64,000 nt of DNA, from positions 1,391,919,501 to 1,391,983,500 of the forward strand of contig CM057456.1 in NCBI GenBank assembly GCA_016271365.2, in the 5' to 3' direction. This DNA is from Neoceratodus forsteri (taxonomy: Eukaryota > Chordata > Ceratodontiformes > Ceratodontidae). Under the pieces are notes generated by a model. It was given only the letters and a program-made list of their open reading frames with translations. It was not told where the DNA came from and ran no database searches. Of the stretch, positions 1 to 10,609 are shown one piece after another. A program made the translations under genes and the position numbers. Position 1 is the first letter of the stretch. Each line of letters begins with the position of its first letter.

Positions 1-20
1 ACAAGGAGGCAGTAGCTCCA

Positions 21-383
21 GTGCCAAATCCTCCGACAGACCCAGGCTTTGTTCCCAGGCCCTTCCTGGTGCCCAAGCAGACTGGGAGTTGGCGCCCCAT
101 CATAGATCTCCACAACCTGAATCAATATCTCAGGTTCCGTACCTTTCGGATGGTCACTCTGAACCAGATCATACCATCCCTGGAGCGAAACATGTGGTTC
201 TCTTCACTGGATCTACAGGATGTGTTCTTTCACATCCCAATCCATCCATCCCATCAGAGGTTCCTCCACTTCAGGGTCGAAGGGACTCTGAACAAGTTCC
301 GAGCCATGCCATTCAGCCTGTCATCGGCCCCTCGGCTCTTTACCAAATGCATTGCAGTGGTGGCGGCCCACCTTCAGTGTTGA
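21..383 (+). pseudogene. E1 reverse transcriptase fragment lacking the active site
   Basis: The fragment shows DIRS RT landmarks in order: FLVPKQTGSWRPIIDLHNLN (residues about 16-35), LDLQDVFFHIPIHPSHQRF (about 63-81) and FRAMPFSLSSAPRLFTKC (about 93-110). In E2 and E3 the RT continues through VYPYLDxW and a thumb region of more than 100 residues. In E1 the sequence passes almost directly from the AVVAAHLQ stretch to the start of RNase H near 400. An internal deletion of roughly 430 nt has therefore removed the YxDD catalytic box, and this copy cannot encode a working RT. The 5' end is cut by the window. Confidence 0.85.
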
Positions 384-384
384 G

Positions 385-835
385 GAGTCAGAATTGACCG
401 CCCCAGACTGGTTGCAGGAAGGGATCCCGTTTGTCTGTCCCGAGCCAACGGTCGTCCTTATGACCGATGCCTCTCTCATGGGCTGGGGAGCCCACATGGG
501 GGACAACAGGGCCCATGGTTTCTGGACCCCCGAGGAGTCCCAATGCCACATCAACCTGTTGGAGCTCAGAGCATTCAGACTGGTGCTGTCAGCTTTCGCT
601 CCTCAGCTCTGGGGTTAAGTGGTTCAAGTCCAGACAGACAATACCACGACCATGTACTATCTCAACAAACAGGACGGCACGCACTCCTGTCTGCTGTGCA
701 AGGAGGCGCTCTGCATCTGGACCCTCGTAAGCTGGTTGGAGGCGGATCTCCTAGCCATCCATGTGGCAGGAGCCTCAAACCAGCTGGTGGATGCCCTTAG
801 CCACATAGGACAGACATCCCACAAGTGGTCTCTTC
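385..835 (+). pseudogene. E1 RNase H domain
   Basis: Residues around LMTDASLMGWGAH (first catalytic Asp), INLLELRA (Glu), VQTDNTTTMYYLN (second Asp) and NQLVDALSH (final Asp) match the RNase H order in the better preserved copies E2 and E3. The domain is split by a stop at about 616-618 (taa after LWG) and continues in the next frame. It would degrade the RNA strand of the RNA:DNA hybrid during element replication. The following stretch to about 1220 matches the linker region that contains DLFAS and RLFHAHPPSAG in all copies. Confidence 0.8.
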
Positions 836-1224
836 ATCCAGAGGTAGCTTACATACAGTCTGTTCTCCTGTTGGGGCCAACTGATAGTGGACCTGTTTGC
901 CTCCATGGAGAACACCAAGCTGAGGCTGTTTCATGCCCACCCCCCCTCAGCAGGGATCGCTGTAGGGGGAGGCCTTCTCAAGGCCATGGAGGCCAGGCCT
1001 CCTCTACACTTTCCCTCCATTGCCCTTGATCCACAAGGTGTTACTCAAGATGAGGAGGGACAAGGTGAAGGTGATCCTGGTAACCCCAGTTTGGCCGCTC
1101 CAGTTCTGGTACCCAGATCTCCTCAGCCTCAGCTGCAGGCCCCTGGAGTGGCTTTGTACATGCCCAGACCTGCTATCTCTGAACCAGGGGAAGGTATTCC
1201 ATACGGACCTTCAGTCCCTGTACC

Positions 1225-2107
1225 TCACAGCCTGGTACCTGAGCGGCTAGAGTTCCAGGCTCTGGGTCTTTCCAAAGATGTCTACACTGTGGTGGAGGCA
1301 TCCAGAAAGGAATCGACCAGGAAATGTTATGCCTTCAAATGGAAACACTTTTCCATTTGGTGTCAGGATAAGGGTCTGGATCCCTTATCCTGTTCCGTGG
1401 CTAACATTCTCGACTACATTTGGTCTCTCTCCAAAGGGGGTCTATGGTAATTGACCCTTAGGGTGCACCTGGCAGCCATTTCTGCTTACCGGACGCAGAC
1501 TGGTCAGCCGACATTGGTGCAGGAGACAGTGGTTGGGCACTTTTTCAAAGGCCTGGATCACATATCCCCTCTGGTGCATGAATCTCCACCTCCGTGGGAT
1601 CTGTTGCTGGTTTTGGCAAAGCTCATGGGCAAGCCATTCGAACCCATGCACAAATGTGAGCTTTCACACTTGTCATGGAAGACGGCCTTCCTGGTGGCTG
1701 TCACATCTGCCAGAAGGACAGGGGAGCTCCAGGCACTTTCGGTGGACTCCCCTTATCTGGTCTTTCACAGGGACAAAGTTGTCCTGCACTCCCACCCAAA
1801 ATTCCTTCCGAAGGTGGTGTCACAGTTTCACCTTAACCAGGTGTTGACTCTGCCGGTGTACTACCCTATTTACACCTCGGATGCCGAGTACAGGCTCCAT
1901 ACCTTGGACCTGAGATGTGCTCTCTCCTATTATAAGGAGAGGATGGCGGAAATTCAGGGAGAGGTTCGCCAGCTGTTTGTCACCTACGCTGAAGCCGTGT
2001 CTGGAAGACCTGCAGCCAAATGGACCATTGCAAGGTGGATTGCATCATGCATAGGTCTGTGCTATGAGTTGGCGTTCAGGAAACCTCCCAGAGGAATAAG
2101 AGCTCAT
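1225..2107 (+). pseudogene. E1 tyrosine recombinase, N-terminal and central part
   Basis: The DIRS recombinase starts around EFQALGLSKDVYTVVEASRK, followed by STRKCYAFKWKHFSIWCQ (N-terminal SAM-like DNA-binding region). A frame break occurs at about 1449. The catalytic core follows with TSARRTGELQAL carrying the first catalytic Arg, then YLVFHRDKVVLH and GIRAHS carrying the catalytic His. The frame is open from 1451 to about 2107. The tail encoding the catalytic Tyr is displaced to 8043 by the E2 insertion. Codons after 2107 in this frame are E2 terminal-repeat sequence, not protein. Confidence 0.87.
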
Positions 2108-2110
2108 TCT

Positions 2111-2248
2111 AGGGACATGGATATGTTGTTCATCCACACTGTCTGGCAGGTTCCTTGCCGCTTTAAACCTTGCCAGAAGGTCTTCAAGCTGGCTCCTCCC
2201 ACCCACTCGGGTGGTAAAACTCTCAGCTCCGCCCCATGACGCCAGATC
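2111..2248 (+). repeat. E2 left inverted terminal repeat (LITR)
   Basis: The inner part, from CCACACTGTCTGGCAGG to GCCAGATCT, is the reverse complement of 7872-7990 at the right end. It includes CAAGCTGGCTCCTCCCACCC and the TCATGGGGC region read backwards. The outer part (AGGGACATGGATATGTTG) has no partner in the right repeat but is complementary to the first half of the ICR at 7719-7765, as the DIRS architecture predicts. Confidence 0.88.
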
Positions 2249-2376
2249 TTCCTTACCGCTTGGAAGCTCAGGTTCCCTCCTTAACACTCTGCGTGTAGAC
2301 TGGATCCCTAATTCTTGATTCGTAGAAACTTATTCTAAAAATTTTCAAGACTTGGTCAAATTACCTCGTGGCTGCG

Positions 2377-4704
2377 ATGGACAAATCGACTCCCGGATTT
2401 CGGCGGTGCCCATGTGGGCAGAAAATGTCCAGGACAGATCCGCACTCCATGTGCATCTACAGCTTCGGCCTAGACCATGACCCGCAGGCCTGTGAGTTAT
2501 GCTGTTCGTTTTCGGCCAACGTCCTGGAAGACCACGCTGCCCGGTTACAGCTTGGGCGCCCCAAGAAGCGCTACCCACCTGTGAAGTCGAAGGAGGCCCG
2601 TTGGGCAGTTACCACGGTAGCTGGCTCCACTGAGCAACTCGAGCAGATGATCGCCCTCGAGGAGGAGGCGGCACAGGATGCATCATCCTCTTCCTCGGTC
2701 GCGGCATTTATCCCGCTCTCTCTGGGTACCTCATATTCAGCTTCTTTTAAGGAGCTTTGCCAATCCCTTTCCATGAAAGGAGAGGGGCCATCTCATTCTC
2801 CTCGGTCCAAAAAGAAGGACTTGAAAGGTAAGTCCCACCGCTGGCATTCGTGGGAGCGGGAGACGTCCCCTTCCCCGGACAGTCGACACTCGACTTCGGT
2901 TGAGGTTGCGGCTAAGGCCGCTGGTTTCACGGTGTCCCCGTCAGGTCAGCCGGCCGAGACACCCATCGATGCGGTCGAGATTTTTCTTGACCCGTCTGAC
3001 AGGCTGTCGACTGGTGAAGCCGACAACCCTTCTTCACCGGTTCCCCCAGTGGAGACCGAGGACTTGTCTGTGCCTTCGGTGCCAGAGTCCCTGGTCAAGG
3101 CTTCCGAGCCAAGGGAAGAGCGGGTGTCCCCTGCCCCTTCCCAGACCCGTCCTCGGAAACACCGAGGATCTCGGTCTTGGTCTCGGACATCCTCTCGGTC
3201 CAGCCGATCCCGCCGACATCGGCAGTCTCAGTCTTGGCACCAAAGTAAGTGGCGCCGTTGCTTGTCCTCGTCTTCCTCCTCGGAAGAGGAGAGGCTTCGG
3301 CGCAAATTGCGTCGACGCTACGAGGACCTGATGTGGCAGCAGTTACTTCTGTCCGGGAACAAGCTGACGCAGTCGTCTTCCCCAGCCATCAAGTGGCTGT
3401 CACCTGAGCGTCCGAAACAACCCCTCGCTCTGGTTGGGGTGCCCAAGCCTGGGCCAGTTGTTCATCCGAAACCAGCTGCCCCACCGATTGTGGTGGAACC
3501 TCCGCCTCCACAACCAAAATCGGGGGCGCCGACCAAGGACTCTCGGTCGGGTTAGGGCCTGCCCCACAGGTTGTCGGTCACCCTCACTCCCGACCATCCT
3601 CGGCAGGTGGAGGGTGGCTCAGGCTCCAGGCAGCTCTTCGCGGACTCCTCGGAGTCCGACGATGACTCCTCCCTGTTCTCCAGGCCCATTGACCTGGAGT
3701 CCTCCGGGGGCCAGTCAATTGACGAAAGCCCATCGTCCTTCATGGGTCTGCTTCGGCTCATCTCGGAGTCTACCAGGATGCAGCTCGAGCCCGTATCCAA
3801 GTGGGCCAAGTATCCCCTAACGGAGATACTGGACTGAGGGGATTCACCTACAGAGGCCTTTCCAGTGGCTGAAGCCATTGTTGGCCCAGCCTTGGAGCTC
3901 TGGCAGCGGCCTGCTTCCTGTCCTGCACCTTCGGCCAGGATGGCCAGGAAGTATGTGGTCCCTACCGGCTCTTTGTTTTTTTGGAACACCCCTCCGCCGA
4001 GGGGTTGGTCACCGATAACGTTTTCCGGTGTTCCGGGAACGCTAGGGCTGTGGATAAGCCCCCCGACAAGGAGTCCAAAAAGCTGGACTATGCCGGGCGC
4101 AAGGTGTATGCTGCATCCTCCCTTGGCATCTGCCAGGCCAGCTCGGCCGTGCTGAAGGCACACTTCTCCCACGCCCTCATGGGCTCCCTGGATGAGGTGA
4201 TCCCTCATCTCCCGGCCGACCTGCAGACCACGGTCAAGCAGGTACGGGACCAGGGAAGGGTGGTGGCAAAACAGCAGCTCCAAATGGCTCTAGACATTGG
4301 AGACTCCTGTGCCAGATCAGTTGCAGCCGCGGTGGCCATGCGCCGCAGAGCATGGCTGAGGATATCCACCTTCACGGGAGATACCCAGCATAAGCTGGCA
4401 GATGTCCCCTTCCTGGGGACCGACCTCTTCGGCCCTGGAGTGGAAGGTCACCTCCAGCGGATTCAAAAGTCAAATGTCACTCTGGACTCGGTCACCTCCG
4501 CCTAGAAGGACAAGGGCCATCGACAACAGCAACATAAGTCCTTTCGACCTTCTGCGCCTGCGGCACGTCCAGCCCAACAGCACCAGGGCCAGCAGGCTTC
4601 GGCAGCAGCACCCCAAACCCAAGCCTCGGCTTCCTCTAATAAGGCTCAAGGAGGAAAAGGCCCAGGAGGTCCTCGGCAGTCCCTCCTCAAAGCCTGCCCA
4701 GTGA
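2377..4704 (+). pseudogene. E2 Gag-like ORF1
   Basis: This DIRS ORF1 (putative nucleocapsid-like protein) starts at the ATG at 2377, in the position of the E3 ATG at 28794. Residues about 12-45 hold a Cys/His cluster: CPCG followed by CIYSFGLDHDPQACELC. The E3 copy reads CVYCLGLDHDLQACKLC, so one Cys here is mutated to Ser. The centre is Ser/Arg-rich and Pro-rich. The C-terminal part contains RRRAWLRISTF and DLFGPGVEGHL, then a Gln-rich tail. TAG at 3553 and TGA at 3835 are in-frame stops, a frameshift lies at about 3980, and another TAG ends that frame at 4503. The long ORF on the opposite strand at 3552-4283 is a shadow. Confidence 0.8.
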
Positions 4705-4889
4705 CGGGTTGAGGGTGTCACTCCCAACCTCGTCACTCCCCCTGGGTTCCTCCATGTGGGGGGACAGCTCCGCCACTTCCTTTCCACCTGGTCCGTTATC
4801 ACCACGAACCGTTGGGTGTTGGAGGTGGTAGGAAAGGGCCTGCCCCTGGAGTTCGAGCAGGCCCCGCCTTTCTGAGCCGTCGCCCCTTG

Positions 4890-5758
4890 GGGGGGCTACG
4901 GGGTCCGCAGCCTCTCTGTCAGCTCGCCGAGCCAATATCGCCCTGCTCCTCGAAAAAGAGGTGATCAGGAAGGTGGCGGATCCTCCTCCAGACCCGGGGT
5001 TTGTGTCCAGGTACTTCCTGGTCCCAAAACGGACGGGGGGCTGGTGCCCCATTTTCGACCTGCATGACCTGAACAGGTTCCTAAGATCTCGGACCTTCAG
5101 GATGGTCACTCTGGCTCAGATAATCTCATCCTTGGAACGAGGCTTGTGGTTCTGTTCTCTGGACCTCCAGGATGCGTTCTTTCATGTCCCAGTCCGTCTG
5201 TCCCACCAGAGATTCCTCCGCTTCAGGGCAGAGGGATCCCTCTACAAGTTCTGGACCATGCCCTTTGGCCTTTCCCTAGCTCCCAGGGTCTTCACCAAAT
5301 GCATGGCAGTGGTAACAGCATTCCTGCGGCGCCAAAGGGTCCGGGTGTACCCCTATCTGGACATCTGGCTGATTGCAGCCCCCTCCAGACTGGAGGTGGA
5401 GCGGTCCAGAGATCTGGCCCTCCAGGTTTGCTCTCAGGTTGGCCTTCTCATCAATGAGGCCAAGTCAGAACTCGTGCCAAAGCAGGTGATCCAATTCATC
5501 GGGGCAGAGCTCGACTCTCTACAAGCCAGAGCATGGCTCCCAGCGGACAGGGCCGAGGTTCTTTCCTCCTTTGCCCAATCATTTCAGGTTGGGCAATTGC
5601 GCCCTGCCTGGGACTTCCTGCGCCTCCTGGGCCTCATGGCGGCCTGCACCAGTGTGGTCCATTGGGCCCGTTGGTACATGTGTCCTCTTCAATGGGGGCT
5701 GGCCAGCCAACGGTCACAGCACTTCGCTCTGCTGGATCATCTAGTGACAGTGACCTAG
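4890..5758 (+). pseudogene. E2 reverse transcriptase
   Basis: The frame is open from about 4890 (ALLLEKEVIRKVADPPPDPG), through YFLVPKRTGGWCPIFDLHDL, LDLQDAFFHVPVRLSHQRF, MPFGLSLAPRVFTKC and a thumb with LINEAKSELVPKQ. The catalytic box reads VYPYLDIWLIA where E3 reads VYPYLDDWLIA. The second active-site Asp is therefore replaced by Ile, which should abolish polymerase activity. The frame ends at TAG 5756-5758 and RNase H sequence follows directly. There is no aspartic protease or integrase, as expected for DIRS. Confidence 0.88.
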
Positions 5759-5761
5759 GGG

Positions 5762-6215
5762 ATGTGGAACGCTCTGCAGTGGTGGACCGTTCCAGCACAT
5801 CTGCAGGAGGGCATCCCATTTGTCCGCCCTGAGCTGATGGTCTCTCTATCGACCAATGCCTCTCTGATGGGTTGGGGTGCCCATCTGGGGGAGCACAGAG
5901 TGCATGTCCTCTGGTCCTCTCAGGAGTCCCGATGCCACATCAACCTGCTGGAGCTTCAAGTGGTTCATCTAGCCCTCACCACCTTCACTCCGTTTCTACG
6001 GGGTCAAGTGGTTCAGGTCCAGACAAACAATACCACGACCATGTACTAGCTAAACTGCCAGGGCGGGACGCGCTCCATGCCTCTGTGCAGGGAAGCTCTC
6101 CGCATTTGGTCACTTGTGCGTAGCCTGGAGGCGGATCTCCTTGCCATCCATGTGGCAGGAACCTCCAACACCCTGGCCAATGCCCTAAGCTGGATAGGGG
6201 CTGCGTTCCATGAGT
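5762..6215 (+). pseudogene. E2 RNase H domain
   Basis: This continues from the RT with LQEGIPFVRPE, then a first-Asp position reading STNASLMGWGAH. The Asp of the DAS motif, present in E1 and E3, is Asn here. INLLELQ (Glu) and VQTNNTTTMY follow, with the second Asp also Asn where E1 has TDN and E3 has ADN. A TAG at 6047 splits it; the C-terminal part continues as SLEADLLAIHVAGTSNTLANALS. Two acidic residues are therefore lost, consistent with a decayed copy. Confidence 0.8.
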
Positions 6216-7668
6216 GGTCTCTCCTGCTGGAGATAGTACAAGATCTGTTCTCCCACTGGGGCATGTCTCAGGTGGACTTGTTTGCCTCCAGGGAGAATGC
6301 GAGGCTGAGACTGTTTCATGCCCGTCCCCCCTCAGCAGGGCTCGCTGCAGGGGGATGCCTTCTCGAGGCCATGGACCCTGGGCCTCTTCTACGCCTTTCC
6401 CCCATTTCCCTTGATCCACAAGGTGCTTCTCAAGGTGAGGAGGGACAAGGCGCAGGTGATTCTGGTAGCCCCAGACTGGCCCTGCCAGTTCTGGTATCCA
6501 GATCTCCTCAGTCTCAGCTCCAGGCTCCCGAGGCAGCTTCCAGCACGCCCAGACCTGATCTCAGTCAATCAGGGGAAGCTATTCCACCCGGACCTTCAAT
6601 CCCTGCACCTGACAGCCTGGTTCCTGAGTGGCTAGAGTTCCAGGCATTGGGTCTTTCCAACGAGGTCCTCATCGCCGTTGAGGCGTCCTGTAAGGAGTCG
6701 ACCAGAAAATGCTATGCCTTCAAATGGAAGAGATTCTCCATTTGGTGTCAGGGCAAGGGCCTGGACCCTTCCTCCTGTTCCTTGGCAAGCATTCTGGACT
6801 ACCTGTGGTCCCTTTCTCAGCAAAGGTTTCGGTCGACAACCCTTAAGGTGCACCTGGCAGCCATCTCTCCTTACCGGGCGTGGGCCGGGAAGCAGTCTGT
6901 GGCGCAGCAGAAGGTGGTCGGGTGCTTTTTCAAAGGCCTTGATCACATATCCCCTCCGGTGTGAGAACCTCCACTTCCATGGGATCTGCTGCTGGTATTG
7001 GCTAAGCTCCTGGTCAAGCCATTCGAACCGATGCACAGGTGTGACATCTCTCACCTGTCATGGAAGACCGCCTTCTTGGTGGCTATCACGTCAGCCAGAA
7101 GGATGGGAGAGCTCCAGGCGCTTTCCATCGAGTCTCCCTAGTTGGTCTTCCATAGGGACAAGGTTGTCCTGCACCCCCACCCGAAGTTCCTTCCAAAGGT
7201 GGTGTTGGAGTTTCACCTTAACCAGGTGTTGACTCTGCTGGTGTTCTACCCCAATCACACCTCGGAGGCCAAATATAGGCTCCATACTTTGGACCCTAAA
7301 AGAGCGCTCGCTAATTACAAGGAGCGGATGGCTGAAGTTCGGGAGAGGTTCGCCAGCTGTTTGTCACCTATGCTGAAGCCGCACCTGGCAGACCTGCAAT
7401 GGAAGCGGATAGGCAGGTGGGTCACCTCCTGCATAGATATCTGCTATAGGTTGGCGGGCATGGAGCCTCCCAGAGGGATAAGAGCTCATTCTACCCACCA
7501 TACTGCTGCATCGGTGGCTGCTTCCAGGGGCTGCTATCCAGCAAATCTGCAGGGCTGCTACCTGGAAGTCCGCACACACCTTCATCACCCACTACCACAT
7601 CGACCTTGAGTCACGCCAGGATGCTGGTTTTGGGGCCTCGGTTCTCCAGTCTTCATTTCCCAAGTAAG
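6216..7668 (+). pseudogene. E2 linker and tyrosine recombinase
   Basis: A conserved linker (VDLFASRENARLRLFHARPP) leads into the recombinase: EWLEFQALGLSNEVL, STRKCYAFKWKRFSIWCQ, and TSARRMGELQAL with the first catalytic Arg. LVFHRDKVVLHP and GIRAHSTHHTAASVAASR follow. The frame is the same from 6077 to about 7340, with stops at 6962 and 7139. A one-base loss near 7345 and a compensating change follow. A further frameshift after VAASRG puts the Tyr-bearing tail out of frame. In the HxxR box the Arg position is His (HSTH). The gene ends near 7668 (FPK, stop). Confidence 0.83.
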
Positions 7669-7718
7669 TATCGGGGGTGTGCACCTTGCCTCCCTCCTCC
7701 CGGAGAACTGCTAGGAGT

Positions 7719-7820
7719 CTGCCAGACAGTGTGGATGAACAACATATCCATGTCCCTAGAAATACAGGTTACTCACCTGTAACAGGAGTTCTAGGAATGG
7801 TATATGTTGTTCATCCACAC
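7719..7820 (+). repeat. E2 internal complementary region (ICR)
   Basis: The first half (GCCAGACAGTGTGGATGAAC, then CATATCCATGTCCCTAG) is the reverse complement of the outer left end at 2111. The second half (ACAGGTTACTCACCTGT, then CTAGGAATGGTATATG and the CATCCACAC end) is the reverse complement of the outer right end at about 7981-8037. The ICR thus reads as the joined right and left ends, the signature used in DIRS circle formation. It also forms a hairpin, because both halves carry the GTGTGGATGAAC block in opposite orientation. Confidence 0.87.
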
Positions 7821-7871
7821 TACCCACCCGGCCTCCCCGGCTTCGACGCACAACCTGGCTTCCAGCGGACT

Positions 7872-8040
7872 AGATCTGGCGTCATGGGGCAGTGCTGAGA
7901 GTTTTACCACCCAGGTGGGTGGGAGGAGCCAGCTTGAAGACCTTCCGGCAAGATTTAAAGCAGCAAGGAACCTGCCAGACAGTGTGGATGAACAACATAT
8001 ACCATTCCTAGAACTCCTGTTACAGGTGAGTAACCTGTAT
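7872..8040 (+). repeat. E2 right inverted terminal repeat (RITR)
   Basis: The repeat runs from AGATCTGGCGTCATGGGGC through GGAGCCAGCTTGAAGACC and GCCAGACAGTGTGG to the terminus TTACAGGTGAGTAACCTGTAT. The inner portion is complementary to 2140-2248. The terminal ACAGGTGAGTAACCTGT is an inverted repeat with a 5-bp centre. Confidence 0.88.
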
Positions 8041-8590
8041 TTCTACCCCCCATACTGCTGCATCGGTGGCTGCTTCCAGGGACATCCCTATCCAGGAAAT
8101 CTGCCGGGCTGCTACCTGGAAGTCAGCAAACACCTTCATTACCCACTACCACATCGACCTTGAGTCATGCCGGGATGCTGGTTTTGGGGCCTCGGTTCTC
8201 CAGTCTTTATTTCCTAAGTAGAGGGTGTGCGCCTTGCCTTCCTCCTCCGGAGAACTGCTTGGAGTCTGCCAAGAAGTGTGGATGAACAACATTTCCACAC
8301 TCCTAGAAGAACAGGTTACTCACCTGTAACAGTAGTTCTAGGAGTGGTATTTGTTGTTCATCCACACACACACACATCCGACCTCCCCGGCTTCAGGTGC
8401 ACAACCTTGCTTCCAGCGGGCTAAGATCTGGCGTCATGGGGCAGAGCCGAGGTATACACCACCCGAGTGGGTGGGAGGAGCCAGCTTGAAGATTTCTGGC
8501 AAGATTTAAAGTGGAAGGGGACATGCCAAGAAGTGTGGATGAACAACTTATACCACTCTTAGATCTACTGTTACAGGTGAGTAACCTTTT
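8041..8590 (+). mobile_element. DIRS E1, right part: YR tail, ICR and RITR
   Basis: The E1 recombinase resumes at about 8043 with HTAASVAASRDIPIQEICRA, runs to the Tyr-bearing motif ITHYHIDLESC and ends at TAG 8219-8221. An ICR follows at 8266-8368, with GCCAAGAAGTGTGG and the ACAGGTTACTCACCTGT core. The RITR is at 8424-8590, from AGATCTGG to GTAACCTTTT, and contains the same GCCAAGAAGTGTGG variant. The ICR/RITR hairpin extends into a (CA)n run at 8365-8376. E1 ends against CR1-A at 8591. Confidence 0.88.
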
Positions 8591-9135
8591 CTTTCTGACA
8601 TTGCCCCTGAGCCATCCCCCTCTATCTTCAGACTGTGCCCCCTTGTTCTTGCACCTCTCTTTCTCTCAAAGATGCTCCCGTCTTGGACTTTGTTGATTCC
8701 CTTGAGATACTTGAAAGTTTCTGTCATGTCCCGCCTCTCCCTCCTTTCCTCAATATTAAGCTTTCAGTCTCTCCTCATATGGCTTCTGTCACAGACTGCA
8801 CCATTTTAGTTGCTCTCCTCTGGACCGCCTCCATCCTGTCTATGTCCTTGTGGAGATGGGGTCTCCAGAACTGCACTCAGTACTCCAAATTGTGGTCTCA
8901 CCAACTGTCTGTACAGAGGGATAACAACTTCCTGTTTTCTACTGGTGATGCCTCTCCCTGTGCATCACAGTATTCCTCCAGCCCTCCTTACTGCCTTCTC
9001 AAGTTGTTTGCCTACCTTAAGGTCATCTGATATGACTACCCCGAGGTCCGTTTCCATTTTTGTTGTTGTTAGTGCCTCTCTCTCCCCCCCCCCCCCACTG
9101 TGTACTCTTTCCCTGGGTTTTGTTTCCCAGGTGCA

Positions 9136-10138
9136 TTACTTTGCACTTTTTTGCATTGAATCTAAGCTGCCATACTTTTGACCATTCCTCCAACCTTCGC
9201 CAAGTCCCTTCTCATCCTTTCCACCACCCCCCCCTCGTGTATCAGCTCTGCTGCAGATTTTTGTATCGTCTGCAAAGAGGCATACTTTTCCTTCCAGCCC
9301 CTCTGCAATGCCTCCTATAAAGACATTAAAGAGGACCGGTCCCAGTACTGAACCCTGCGGTACCCCACTAGTAACCACCCTTTCTTCAGAGTGGACTCCG
9401 TTTACTATTACCCTGTGTCCTGTTGGTCAGCCAGTCTGTTACGCAGGCTATCACCCTGGGACTCACTCCCAGGATGACTAACTTGTTTATTAATCTTTTG
9501 TGTGAGACTGTGTCAGATGCCTTGCTAAAGTCTAGGTAGGCCATATCTACAGCCCCTCCCTGGTCTACTACTTTGGTAACCCAGTCAAAGATATCTATTA
9601 GATTCGTCTGCCATGACCTTCCTGCTGTGAATCCATGCTGCCTCTGGTCCTGTGCCCCGCTGGCCTCTAGGTACTCAACAATTCTTTCTTTCAGAAGTGA
9701 TTCCATCATTTTCCCTACCACTGAGGTTAAACTAACAGGTCTGTAGTTCCCTGCCTCTGCCTTGCTCCCACTTTTGTGAAGAGGAATCACATCTGCCCTC
9801 CTCCAATCCTTAGGTACCACACCATCCTCCCATGATTTGTTAAAAAGGGTAGTCAGTGACGTCACTAGGCCTCTCCTTAGTTCTTTTAGAATTCTGGGGT
9901 GAATCACATCAGGCCCCATCGCTTTGTCCACCCTGAGTTTTAGGAGTTCTCTCAGGACCCTTTCTTCTGTGAATGGACTGTTGTCGACCCCCCCCCCGTC
10001 CAGAGTGCTTCTATTGCTTGGTTTAGGTACCTCCCCTCTTCTTCTTTTGTGTATACTGAGCAAAAGTATTCGGTCAGTTATCTCTGCTTTTCCACTGTCA
10101 TCCTCTGCCCACCTCCCTTCCCCTTTGTTAAGCCTCAC
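9136..10138 (-). pseudogene. CR1-A reverse transcriptase
   Basis: RT motifs in order along the minus strand are DKAMGPDVIHPRILKEL, GNYRPVSLTSVVGKMMESLL, HGFTAGRSWQTNLI and YLDFSKASDTVSHKRL (the usual AFD is ASD). VTSGVPQGSVLGPVLFNVF and LFADDTKI, the catalytic FADD box, follow. A frameshift at about 9380-9386 separates the last two motifs from the rest. The enzyme would perform target-primed reverse transcription. Both catalytic Asp residues of FADD are retained, so decay is recent to moderate. Confidence 0.9.
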
Positions 10139-10609
10139 TATCCCTTCCTTGGTCTTCCTTCACTCCCTGATGTGTCTATAAAAGGTTTTATCCCCCTTCT
10201 TAACAGAGTTGGCTGTCTTTTCCTCGGTTTGGGCCTGTGCTATTCTGACTGCCTTCCCTGCTTCCTTCTGCTTTAACTGGTACAGTTCTCTGTCCTGCTT
10301 ATTCTGTGTTTCCTTATACTTCCTGAATGCTATCTTTTTCTCCCTAACCTTTCCCGCCACCTCTTTGAGAACCACAGTGGTTTTTTTACTTCATTTTGTT
10401 TTGTTTATTTGCTTCACACAGAGACTTGTTGCCTCTGTGATGGTAGTTTTGATTTTTTCCCATTGTTGTTCTACCCCTCCTTCCTGCCCATTTGCTACTG
10501 CATTCCTTAGGCACTCACCCATTTTGCCAAACTTAGCCCCCCTAAAGTCCAGTACTTTTGTATTAGTATGGCTTGACTCTACAGATGTGTTTATCGTGCA
10601 CCACATTGT

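Larger units (their letters stand above)
1..2107 (+). mobile_element. DIRS retrotransposon E1, left part (5' end outside window)
   Basis: This is the upstream portion of a DIRS-type (tyrosine recombinase) retrotransposon. It reads RT, RNase H and then YR in the order typical of DIRS elements. The recombinase reading frame stops at the codons for GIRAHS near 2107, where the left terminal repeat of E2 begins. Its continuation (T.HTAASVAASR and onward) resumes at 8043. Gag and the left terminal repeat lie before position 1. Several frame changes (near 385, 619, 887 and 1451) show that it is dead. The interruption makes E1 older than E2. Confidence 0.9.
2108..8040 (+). mobile_element. DIRS retrotransposon E2, complete copy nested in E1
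   Basis: A 5.9-kb element bounded by inverted terminal repeats lies inside the E1 recombinase gene. The left end begins with AGGGACATGG at 2111 after the E1 sequence gagctcattct. The right end is GTGAGTAACCTGTAT up to 8040, followed by ttctaccc of E1. Inside are gag-like ORF1, RT, RNase H, YR and an internal complementary region. It shares high sequence similarity with E1 and E3 (same family, here called A). Stop codons and frameshifts occur in every gene. Junctions are certain to within a few bases, because the T-rich ends and the target share bases. Confidence 0.9.

Noticed and set aside
3552..4283. 243-codon minus-strand ORF opposite E2 ORF1
   Set aside because: It is the antisense of the Gag-like C-terminal region, and a similar shadow exists opposite E3 ORF1 at 30023-30391. 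No motif of its own.
8574..8582. Host gene exon-intron boundary at CAGGTGAGT
   Set aside because: The motif recurs at the right terminus of every family A element and in altered form in E4, so it is an element feature. No host exon is adjacent.
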